Shown here one piece after another: positions 37,643-44,129 of a DNA stretch of 64,000 nucleotides; within the stretch, counting starts at the first letter, position 1, and each line of letters opens with the position of its first letter. Below the pieces are notes generated by a model. The model worked only from the letters and a program-made list of their open reading frames with translations, was not told where the DNA came from and searched no databases. The DNA comes from Spiribacter halobius. Its GTDB lineage: Bacteria; Pseudomonadota; Gammaproteobacteria; Nitrococcales; Nitrococcaceae. Both the position numbers and the translations under genes were made by a program. The stretch spans positions 558,001-622,000 of the forward strand of contig NZ_CP086615.1 of assembly GCF_020883455.1 (NCBI RefSeq), in the 5' to 3' direction.

Positions 37643-38352
37643 TCCAGTACCTCCTTGACCGAGTCCACCTGATAGCGCGCCGCGCTGCCCGGCCGCGGGC
37701 CGACCCGGATGCTGTGTCCGTTGCGGGCGTTCACCGCCCGGAAGGCGTCCTCGTCGGTGACGTCGTCGCCGATGAACACCGGGCAGCGCCCGGCAAAGGG
37801 CGGCTCGGCGAGGAACGTCTCCACCACGGTGCCCTTGTGATGGCTCGTGGGCTTGAGCTCGAGGACCTGCTTGCCGTGCTGGATGGCGAATTCGTCGCCG
37901 AGCCGGCGGCACTGCTCCGTGAGGAAGCGTTCGGCCTCGGCGGCCACCGTGGGGGCGCCGCGGTAGTGGAGGGTGAGGGCGTTGCCCTTGTCCTCCCAGT
38001 GGGTGCCCGGATGGCGGGCGACGAAGTCGGCGATGGCCGTGCGCGCCTCGCGGAAGCTTGCGGTATGGTCCACCGGCCGGTGGACGCGGCCGTGGGCATC
38101 CCGGCGCTCAAGGCCGTGGACGCCGGCCATGGCCAGGGGGGCGCCGTCGAGCAGGCGCTCCAGGCCCTCGAGGCTGCGCCCGCTGACGATGGCTACCGCG
38201 CCCCCGAACGCCTGGCCAAGACGCTCCAGCAGTCGTGGCACCTCCGGCGGCACCGCGACCCGCTCGGGATGCTCGGCGAGCTCCACCAGGGTCCCGTCGA
38301 AATCGAGAAACAGCGCCCAGTCCGCCGCTGGCGGGGGCAGGCTCTCCTGCAT
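37600..38352 (-). CDS. otsB: trehalose-6-phosphate phosphatase
   Basis: A HAD-superfamily enzyme of 250 aa that releases trehalose from trehalose-6-phosphate. The nucleophile Asp17 and acid Asp19 lie in LFLDFDGTLVELAEHP, Ser in AIVSGRSLEGLERLL, Lys in HHKGTVVETFL, and the metal-binding acids in FIGDDVTDEDAFRAVN. It is the first gene of the trehalose cluster. The C-terminal 14 codons overlap the GH15 gene, so translation of the two is coupled. G-family and REP repeats lie upstream. Confidence 0.93.
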   Translation of the reverse strand: MQESLPPPAADWALFLDFDGTLVELAEHPERVAVPPEVPRLLERLGQAFGGAVAIVSGRSLEGLERLLDGAPLAMAGVHGLERRDAHGRVHRPVDHTASFREARTAIADFVARHPGTHWEDKGNALTLHYRGAPTVAAEAERFLTEQCRRLGDEFAIQHGKQVLELKPTSHHKGTVVETFLAEPPFAGRCPVFIGDDVTDEDAFRAVNARNGHSIRVGPRPGSAARYQVDSVKEVLEWLNSLPARLGTTR

Positions 38353-38536
38353 CGTTCGCTTTCCCCTGACCGTGCCGGCGCACCCGCAGCGGGCGCGCGG
38401 ACCCCCAGTATCCTCGATCGGCCGCCCTTACGGCCAGTGCGCCGTGGTGGCTGCCCGTGTCCTGCAGCGAACACGAAAAAAGGCGCGCGGGCTGGCTTGC
38501 TCCGCGGACCCGCAAGCGGATGAACGGCCGTGCCGG

Positions 38537-38648
38537 GTGCGGGCCGGGGGTGGATGTGACCGGGACACGCTGTGAATACGTCCCTGTAAGCTCGTAGGCG
38601 AGGTCCCTCTCGCCTACGGTCCCGGTCACATCCACCCCCGACCCGCAC
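38537..38648. repeat. long-arm inverted element, family G, copy 2
   Basis: Arms of 30 bp (38537-38566 and 38619-38648, 29 matching) flank a 52-bp core, 38567-38618, containing TGTGAATACGTCCCTGTAAG and the hairpin GTAGGCGAG/CTCGCCTAC. The arms share only the innermost CCGGGAC with copy 1. Confidence 0.85.
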
Positions 38649-38702
38649 GGCGGGCGCCGTTGTCGCTTCCGCGGGGTGGTGAGCGACGCGATGGCCGACT
38701 CG

Positions 38703-38750
38703 GTAGGTCGGCAAGCGCGCAGCGCTCGCCGACAGCCGCGCGGAGCGCGG
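38703..38750. repeat. REP-like palindrome, family E
   Basis: GTAGGTCGGCAAGCGCGCAG then CGCTCGCCGAC, followed by CCGCGCGGAGCGCGG. Confidence 0.75.
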
Positions 38751-38762
38751 CCGGCGAAGCGG

Positions 38763-38869
38763 GTAGGTCGTGCACGGCGAAGCCGTGTGCGACGTTGCCC
38801 TTGCGGTGTGCGGGGAGATGTCGCGACCGCCACGAGATGTCGCACGCGGCTGCGCCGCGCACGACCTAC
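38763..38869. repeat. REP pair (BIME), family A
   Basis: GTAGGTCGTGCACGGC...and inverted GCACGACCTAC; the spacer is longer than in the other pairs (107 bp in total). Confidence 0.8.
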
Positions 38870-38988
38870 GACGCGATGCCCGTTACACAGGCACCCGGCG
38901 GCATAATGTTCGCGGAAGCCGGTCTCGCTCTCCGAGATGCGAGCGAAGGCTAAAACACGCTTCCGACCCGACAGCCAGGAGCCGGTTG

Positions 38989-39249
38989 ATGCATGTCGCC
39001 ATCTACAAGGGACGTCGCCGCCCGGATACCTATGTGTTCGTCACGGGGGACGAGGCACTGGCGGCGCTGCCCGATGACCTGTGCCGGGCGCTGGGCGAGC
39101 TGGAGCACGTCATGGACCTGGTGCTGACGCCCGACCGGCGGCTCGCCCGGGTGGAGGCGCGCACCGTGCTGCGGGCGCTGCTGCAGCGTGGCTGCTATAT
39201 CCAGCTGCCACCACGGGACGAGCGTCTGCCGCTCGCAAAAAGACACTGA
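38989..39249 (+). CDS. ycgL: YcgL-domain protein
   Basis: A protein of 86 aa that aligns along its length with E. coli YcgL: CAIYRS-type start HVAIYKGRRRPDTYVFV, then ALPDDLCRALGELEHVMDLVLTPDRRLARVEA, and the C-terminal RGCYIQLPPRDE. YcgL is a small conserved gammaproteobacterial protein without settled function, often near minicell or RNase D genes. CAGGAG lies upstream of the ATG. It is followed by a PilZ protein gene on the same strand. Confidence 0.88.
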   Translation: MHVAIYKGRRRPDTYVFVTGDEALAALPDDLCRALGELEHVMDLVLTPDRRLARVEARTVLRALLQRGCYIQLPPRDERLPLAKRH

Positions 39250-39327
39250 ACACCGCGCGCGCTTGACCTATTCTTGCAGCAGGACCACCGGGCGCCGCAC
39301 GGCTCCCGCGGCCAGGAGCGAGCGCGC

Positions 39328-39666
39328 ATGAGCCAGTATCGTCCCCGTAACCGCCGGCGCATGGAGCGCTTCAGCGCCGACATCCTCGTCCGCGTCTATC
39401 ACCGCGGCGAGCGTGTCGCCGAGTACCGTACCCACGATGTCAGTCAGGGCGGCATGGGCCTGAAGCCCGGTCGGGTCATGTTCTGGCGGGGTACCCGGCT
39501 CGAGCTGCAGCTCTTTGCGCCTACCCGCAACCGGCTGATTACCCAGCGCATCCCGGCCGTCGTGCGGTACTGCAGCAGCCGTGGCATGGGGCTCAAGTTC
39601 CGCGCCGGCGAGCTGCCGGCGCTGCGTGGCGAGGGCCTTGGCCTGGGCGAGGTGGAGCGGCGCTGA
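39328..39666 (+). CDS. PilZ-domain protein
   Basis: A 112-aa single-domain protein with the two cyclic-di-GMP contacts of PilZ: the RxxxR arginines in RNRRRMERFSADILVRV, and D-x-S-x-x-G in THDVSQGGMGLKPG. A beta barrel with AVVRYCSSRGMGLKFRAGEL follows. It is a likely cyclic-di-GMP receptor, consistent with the cyclases and phosphodiesterase at 21-28 kb. The C-terminus is short (GLGEVERR). A palindromic terminator follows. CAGGAG precedes the start. Confidence 0.85.
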   Translation: MSQYRPRNRRRMERFSADILVRVYHRGERVAEYRTHDVSQGGMGLKPGRVMFWRGTRLELQLFAPTRNRLITQRIPAVVRYCSSRGMGLKFRAGELPALRGEGLGLGEVERR

Positions 39667-39668
39667 CC

Positions 39669-39713
39669 CGCTGATCTGGCCGGGCCGCGACTGCGGTCCG
39701 GCCAGATCAGCGG
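39669..39713. terminator. bidirectional hairpin between convergent genes
   Basis: CCGCTGATCTGGCCGG and CCGGCCAGATCAGCGG form a near-perfect 16-bp stem. No long T-run follows. It lies between the PilZ gene and the convergent lipoprotein gene. Confidence 0.65.
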
Positions 39714-39729
39714 GCTGCCGCCCCGGTCC

Positions 39730-40311
39730 TCAGTCCGCCTGGCCGGCGAGGAAGGCGGCGAGTTCCTCGTCCAGCAGCCGGCCAAGCGCCCGGGTGATGG
39801 CCTCGTTGATATAGGCCGCGTTGGCCTCGGCATCCGGTGCCGTGGGCCGGCGGTCGGTCAGCTCCGTGCGGGCCTGGCTGGTATAGCGCTGGCCGTTGTC
39901 GACGGCGCGCGCGCGAAGGGTGACGCGGGTGGCGACATCCCTTGGCAGGTCCGCGTCCACCGAGTGCTCGAGCTGCTCGATGTCGATCTGCAGGCGCGGC
40001 GTGTAGCTCTCCTCCCAGACCGTCGGCCGCAGGCCGTAGCCGAGCAGCGCCTCGCCAGCGGCGAGCTCCACCACGTAGGCGAGGTTCTGGTCGGTGATGA
40101 CGCGGGCGGGGTCGCCGTCGCGGTTTTCCAGGGTACCGAGGTCCGGGTTCTCACGCGTGTCGACCACGCGCAGGGCCACCACGCGCTCGTCGCCGAGCAC
40201 GGGGCCGGTCTCCGGGGGCTCCGGGCCGAGCCGGACGCTCTGGGTGGTCTGGGCGCAGGCGCCGAGCAGGGCGCTCAGCACGAGCAGGGGCAGGAGCCGA
40301 AGCAGCTTCAT
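39730..40311 (-). CDS. yajG: YajG-like lipoprotein
   Basis: A 193-aa lipoprotein. The signal peptide MKLLRLLPLLVLSALLGAC carries a clear lipobox LLGAC, and the next residue, Ala, suggests outer-membrane targeting. The body resembles the YajG family: VVALRVVDTRENPDLGTL, ALLGYGLRPTVWEESYTPRLQIDIEQLEHSV, TDRRPTAPDAEANAAYINEAITRALGRLLDEE. The function is unknown. It faces the hairpin shared with the PilZ gene. Confidence 0.78.
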   Translation of the reverse strand: MKLLRLLPLLVLSALLGACAQTTQSVRLGPEPPETGPVLGDERVVALRVVDTRENPDLGTLENRDGDPARVITDQNLAYVVELAAGEALLGYGLRPTVWEESYTPRLQIDIEQLEHSVDADLPRDVATRVTLRARAVDNGQRYTSQARTELTDRRPTAPDAEANAAYINEAITRALGRLLDEELAAFLAGQAD

Positions 40312-40531
40312 CACGATGCCTCCAGGAATCTCGGAGCAGGCGGTACGAGGGCGTGGATCAAGCCTGAACTCTGGGTGCGGGGGGTATGGCATTGCAAGCC
40401 CTCCGGGCAATCCTGCGCCGCCGGTCCAGTTGACGGGGTCGCCTCGGGGCACGAGACTCGGACACTCGTGCCGGCGGGGCCCCGCCGACGCCGCGGCCCT
40501 GGCCGCGCCCGCCCGATCGCAACAAGGGAAG

Positions 40532-41449
40532 ATGAACGTGGAGCTGTCCTCGAGCCGCTTCGAGCGGCCGCTCAGGCTTGTACTGGAGGCCGTCCCGCCG
40601 GAGGTCCATCTCGGTCGCGCCGGCATGGAGGCGGTCGTGGAGAAGGTGGCCACGGTGCACTCGGCCGTGGGCCTGGACGCCGTCAATATCCCCGAGATTC
40701 GCGAGGAGCGGTCAAAGAGCGAGAAGGGGGAACGGCGCAAGCCGTTCGCGCCCCGCGTGGAGCCGCGCGAGCTCGCCTACGAGCTGCGGGAGCGCGTGGG
40801 GGTCGACTGCATGATCAACCGCGTGGTGGTGCATCTGGAGCGCGAGCGCCAGCTCGACTGGTTCCGCGAGACCTGGGAGCGCTTCGGCGTGCGCGAGTTC
40901 GTCCTGGTAGGGGGCGAGCGCAGCGATGTCACCTACCCCGGGCCGTCGGTGCCCGAGGCCAACACGCTGCTGCGGGAGCAGCTCGCGGTGCCGGGGCTGC
41001 GGCTTGGCAACATCTGCATCCCCACCCGGGTCGGCGAGGCGGCGCGCCTCGGCCGCAAGCTCGCGAGCGGCGCCGATTTCTTCACCACCCAGATCGTCTA
41101 CCACGGCGACGAATTCACCGCCCTGCTGGACGCGCTGCGGGATGCCGCGCCGCCGCCGGAGCTGCTGCTCACGCTCTGCCCCGTGCGCTCGGCGCGCAAT
41201 ATCCGTTTTCTGCACTGGCTCGGTGTGAGCGTTTCCGACGATCTCGAGGGCTGGCTCACCGCCGGGCCGGAGAGCGTCGGCGAGCGGTCCCTTGCCCACA
41301 TCCGCCAGACCTGGCGGGAGATCGTCGATCATCACCGTTCGGCGAACCATCCCTGCCCGCTGGGAGTGAGCCTCGCGCCCATCGGGCGCGTGCCCAATGC
41401 CACCACCGTGGAGCTGGCCGAGGGGCTGATCGCCGACGCCGGCGGCTGA
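40532..41449 (+). CDS. methylenetetrahydrofolate-reductase-like protein
   Basis: A 305-aa TIM-barrel protein of the MTHFR/flavin class by pattern: VLEAVPPEVHLGRAGMEAVVEK near the N-terminus, VREFVLVGGERSDVTYPGPSVPEAN (the GG-D loop), GNICIPTRVGEAARLGRKLASGADFFTTQIVY and a C-terminal LGVSLAPIG. FFTTQ is characteristic of the reductase fold. It lacks some residues of classical MetF, so a pteridine- or C1-linked paralogue is possible. AAGGGAAG precedes the ATG. No methionine-pathway genes are adjacent. Confidence 0.62.
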   Translation: MNVELSSSRFERPLRLVLEAVPPEVHLGRAGMEAVVEKVATVHSAVGLDAVNIPEIREERSKSEKGERRKPFAPRVEPRELAYELRERVGVDCMINRVVVHLERERQLDWFRETWERFGVREFVLVGGERSDVTYPGPSVPEANTLLREQLAVPGLRLGNICIPTRVGEAARLGRKLASGADFFTTQIVYHGDEFTALLDALRDAAPPPELLLTLCPVRSARNIRFLHWLGVSVSDDLEGWLTAGPESVGERSLAHIRQTWREIVDHHRSANHPCPLGVSLAPIGRVPNATTVELAEGLIADAGG

Positions 41450-41460
41450 GGGCGCCCGCA

Positions 41461-41490
41461 GCCGGGAGACGTTTACGGCGCAGACTCCTA
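41461..41490. repeat. repeat family J, interrupted at its end by the 182-bp element
   Basis: GCCGGGAGACGTTTACGGCG then CAGACTCCTA. It matches the copy at 55538-55567. The palindromic element begins exactly at the TA of TCCTA. Confidence 0.65.
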
Positions 41491-41670
41491 GCCCGCATAT
41501 CTCACCGATTCACGGCTGCGGCCGCGGATCTGGCGGGCAGTCCTGCGTTGCGCTCGGTTCGGGTGCTCGACGTACTGTCGAGTACGCCTGCGCGCCCGAA
41601 CTCTCCCGCGCCTTGTCCTGCCCGCCATCTCCACGCCCTCGCGTCGCGAATCGGTGAGATATGCGGGCTA
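41489..41670 (+). mobile_element. 182-bp palindromic element, copy 2 (full length)
   Basis: TAGCCCGCATATCTCACCGA to GAGATATGCGGGCTA, in the same orientation as copies 3 and 4. It is intergenic, inserted at the end of a family J repeat. Its right-hand CTA is the stop codon of the 74-aa gene on the minus strand. Confidence 0.9.
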
Positions 41671-41892
41671 GTCCCGTTGCCGTGGCGGCATGTCGCCGCG
41701 CAGATAGTCCTCGGTGGTGAGCAGGAACAGGCGCCGGAAGAGCTCTTCGACGGCGGCGTCCGCGCCGTCGCCGGCATGGCGGCGGCGGGCCTTGGGATAT
41801 TCCCAGGCCAGGCGCAGCCGGCCGGAGTGGGCGTCGACTACCTCGAGGCGGGGATTGCCGCGGTGCAGGCTCGCGGCGATGCGATAGCTCAT
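41668..41892 (-). CDS. small protein with Fur-box-like site upstream, unknown function
   Basis: A 74-aa basic protein, MSYRIAASLHRGNPRLEVVD onward, not recognised. It has a possible beta-hairpin (LEVVDAHSGRLRLAWEY) and a helical C-terminus (AAVEELFRRLFLLTTEDYLRG). AGGAG lies seven bases before the ATG, a stronger signal than for the upstream alternative. The stop codon is supplied by element copy 2, so the natural C-terminus may have been altered. A Fur-box-like sequence 23-41 bases upstream suggests iron control. Confidence 0.6.
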   Translation of the reverse strand: MSYRIAASLHRGNPRLEVVDAHSGRLRLAWEYPKARRRHAGDGADAAVEELFRRLFLLTTEDYLRGDMPPRQRD

Positions 41893-41914
41893 GGCGCACT
41901 CCTGTCCGTGAATA

Positions 41915-41933
41915 GCTAATAGCAATCATTCGC
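41915..41933 (-). promoter_or_regulatory. Fur-box-like site
   Basis: GCTAATAGCAATCATTCGC matches the 19-bp Fur consensus at 13 positions. It is 23 bases upstream of the 74-aa gene and 77 bases upstream of the divergent MOSC gene. Confidence 0.5.
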
Positions 41934-42009
41934 ATTAAGTGGGCTGAAGTCAACCTCCCGGCCGGCTCTGGTATCGTCCCGCTTCCCTCACTGCCCGGGG
42001 CTCGCCGTC

Positions 42010-42693
42010 ATGGCCAACGTCACCCTTGCAGAGCTCATGAGCCGGTTCCCGCGGGCCGGTCGGCTGGAATGGATCGGGCTGCGGCCCGCCCGTCGGGAGG
42101 CGCCGCAGACACCCGTGACGGCAGAGGTGGATGCCGCGGGCCTGCGGGGTGATCGCTATGCCGGGCGCAGCGGCCGCCGCGCGGTGACCCTGATCCAGGC
42201 CGAGCACCTGCCGGTGATCGCTGCCCTGTGCGCGCCAGCCCGCCTATCTCACCGATCCACGGCTGCGGGCGCGGATATGGCGGACAGTCCTGCGTTGCGC
42301 TCGGCCCGGGTGCTCGACGTACTGTCGAGTACGCCTGCGCGCCAGGGCTCTCCCGCGCCTTGTCCTGCCCGCCATCTCCACGCCCTCGCTGCGCGAATCG
42401 GTGAGATATGCGGGCTAGAGATCGCCGACCCGGCGCTGCTGCGGCGCAACCTGGTGGTCTCCGGGATCAATCTCTGGGCGCTGCGGGACCGCCGGCTGCG
42501 GATCGGCGATGTCGTGCTGGAGGGCACCGGCCCCTGCGATCCCTGCTCCCGAATGGAGGAGGCGCTGGGCGAGGGTGGCTACAACGCCATGCGCGGGCAC
42601 GGCGGCATCACCGCGCGGGTCATTGCCGCCGGCACGCTGGCGCTGGGCGCGCCGGTGACCGCGGAGGCCGCGCCGGAGCCGCGGTCGTCATGA
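42010..42693 (+). CDS. MOSC-domain protein carrying an in-frame 60-codon palindromic insertion
   Basis: A 227-aa protein. Residues 1-75 and 136-227 together make an ordinary roughly 167-aa MOSC domain: GLRGDRYAGRSGRRAVTLIQAEHLPVIAALCA, then LEIADPALLRRNLVVSGINLWAL, with the cofactor or sulfur-handling Cys in GPCDPCSRMEE. Residues 76-135 are translated from element copy 3. MOSC proteins handle molybdenum-cofactor sulfur or related sulfur transfer. Activity of the interrupted protein is unknown. Its stop overlaps the exporter start (ATGA). Confidence 0.88.
   Translation: MANVTLAELMSRFPRAGRLEWIGLRPARREAPQTPVTAEVDAAGLRGDRYAGRSGRRAVTLIQAEHLPVIAALCAPARLSHRSTAAGADMADSPALRSARVLDVLSSTPARQGSPAPCPARHLHALAARIGEICGLEIADPALLRRNLVVSGINLWALRDRRLRIGDVVLEGTGPCDPCSRMEEALGEGGYNAMRGHGGITARVIAAGTLALGAPVTAEAAPEPRSS
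42236..42417 (+). mobile_element. 182-bp palindromic element, copy 3, inside the MOSC gene
   Basis: It runs from CAGCCCGCCTATCTCACCGA to GTGAGATATGCGGGCTA, in sense orientation. The net insertion is 180 bp and encodes 60 sense residues without a stop. The first T of the left end is changed to C, which removes the TAG that copies elsewhere carry. Confidence 0.92.
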
Positions 42694-43595
42694 GCACCGC
42701 CACCGGCAGCGCCCTGGTCTCGCCGGCACGGGCACGCCTGCTGCTGCTGGCGGTGGTCCTGCTGTGGGGGGCCAACTGGCCCGTGATGAAGGTCGGTCTG
42801 GAGTCCATCGGGCCGCTCACCTTCGCCGCTACGCGCATGCTGCTCGGCGGTGCGACGCTCGCCGTCGTGGCGGCGCTGCAGGGCCAGCTGCGGCTGCCGG
42901 ACCGGGCCGACTGGCCGGTGGTGTTCGGCGTCGGGCTGCTGCAGATGGCGGGGTTTCTGGGGCTGGTGAACCTGGGCCTTCAGTACGTGCCAGCGGGGCG
43001 GTCCGCCATCCTCGCCTACACCACCGCCATCTGGGTGGTGCCCCTGGCGGCCATGCTGCTCGGCGAGCGCCTCGCGGGGCGTCGGCTTGCCGGCTTCGTG
43101 ATCGGCATAGCCGGAGTCGGCGTGCTGTTCAATCCCTTCGGCTTCGACTGGACCGATCGGGCGGTGCTGCTGGGCAACGGGCTGCTGCTGCTGGCCGCGC
43201 TGCTCTGGGCGATCCTGATCGTGCAGGTGCGGGGGCATGCGATGCGCGGCTCGCCGCTGTCCCTCGGCCCCTGGCAGTTCGCGGTGGCCGCGCTGGTGCT
43301 GACGCCGCTGGCGCTGCTGCTGGAGGGCACCGCCTCCATCCGCTGGAGCCCGCAGCTCGCGGTGATCCTCGCCTACAACGGGCCGCTGGCCACCGGCTTC
43401 TGCTTCTGGGCCATGATCACGGTCACCCGCGCCCTGCCGGCCATCACGACTTCGCTCAGCTCCCTGGCGGTCCCGGTGACGGGCATGCTCCTCGCCGCCG
43501 TCACCATCGGCGAACCCCTCACCGTCACCAACCTCGCCGGCCTCGCCCTCATCCTGGGCGGCGTCGGGCTGGTGTCGGTGCCGCAGTCGCGCTGA
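42690..43595 (+). CDS. EamA/DMT-family permease
   Basis: A 301-aa membrane protein with ten helices and two EamA repeats: LLWGANWPVMKVGLESIGPLTFAATRMLLGG in the first, and LSLGPWQFAVAALVLTPLALLLEG plus AYNGPLATGFCFWAMITVTRALPAITTSLSSLAVPV in the second. The start overlaps the MOSC stop by four bases, so the two are co-translated, which links the exporter to the MOSC enzyme. The substrate is unknown. It differs from the EamA protein at 3.6 kb. Confidence 0.88.
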   Translation: MSTATGSALVSPARARLLLLAVVLLWGANWPVMKVGLESIGPLTFAATRMLLGGATLAVVAALQGQLRLPDRADWPVVFGVGLLQMAGFLGLVNLGLQYVPAGRSAILAYTTAIWVVPLAAMLLGERLAGRRLAGFVIGIAGVGVLFNPFGFDWTDRAVLLGNGLLLLAALLWAILIVQVRGHAMRGSPLSLGPWQFAVAALVLTPLALLLEGTASIRWSPQLAVILAYNGPLATGFCFWAMITVTRALPAITTSLSSLAVPVTGMLLAAVTIGEPLTVTNLAGLALILGGVGLVSVPQSR

Positions 43596-43853
43596 CGCGG
43601 CGGAGCGGATGGCGGCGAGCTGGAAGATCAGGCGGATAACTCATATCCGTCCTTCCGGAATGCGTATCCGCGGTGCCGCAGGAGAATTCGAGGCGGTGCA
43701 CGGTGCACGCGCCTCGGGGTGTTCCGCGGGCAACCCGGCACCGGGCGCACGGGGGTAGTTGCAGATGGTCAAGCTCGCAGACACCCATTCCAAGAGCCTG
43801 CCGCAGCCGGTAAAGTCCTACGAGGCGTGGGGACCGGCACCACACCTCTACCA

Positions 43854-43886
43854 CTTTGAACCTTGAACTTCGGACCTTGAACTAAG
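43854..43886. repeat. TTGAAC-type repeat tract, family F
   Basis: CTTTGAACCTTGAACTTCGG then ACCTTGAACTAAG, six bases before a small membrane-protein gene. Confidence 0.75.
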
Positions 43887-43892
43887 CCCCCC

Positions 43893-44129
43893 ATGGACCC
43901 GATGATCCGCACGCTTCGCATCGTTGGCTGGGTGTTCCTGGCGATTGCCGTGAACGTCGTCGCCTGGGGTGTGGGCACCCTCTGGCTCGAGGCCGGGCCG
44001 GCGGGGATCCAGGCGCTGCTGGACCCGGCCAACGCCGTGGTCTGGATCACCACCCTGCTGACCTTCGCCCCCGCGGTCGCCAGCTTCTACGCCGCCTACC
44101 TGCTCAAGCGCCGCGAGCAGGACGACTGA
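43893..44129 (+). CDS. small two-helix membrane protein
   Basis: A 78-aa protein with two hydrophobic segments, IRTLRIVGWVFLAIAVNVVAWG and AVVWITTLLTFAPAVASFYA, and a charged C-terminus LKRREQDD. It is not recognised. It follows a family F repeat tract with no obvious separate ribosome-binding site. Its last 26 bases overlap the convergent FAD-linked dehydrogenase gene. The coding call rests on the amphipathic layout and length only. Confidence 0.5.
   Translation: MDPMIRTLRIVGWVFLAIAVNVVAWGVGTLWLEAGPAGIQALLDPANAVVWITTLLTFAPAVASFYAAYLLKRREQDD

Larger units (their letters stand above)
38353..38988. other. repeat-rich intergenic region, otsB to ycgL
   Basis: No gene is seen in 636 bp. It contains family G copy 2 (38537-38648), a family E palindrome (38703) and a family A REP pair (38763-38869). 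The promoters of otsB and ycgL must lie at its two ends. Confidence 0.75.

Noticed and set aside
41479-41680. Peptides encoded by the 182-bp element as a novel protein family
   Set aside because: The same DNA is read in different frames and orientations in the two host genes, giving unrelated peptides, and the intergenic copies have no start or ribosome-binding site. It is better explained as DNA-level palindrome.
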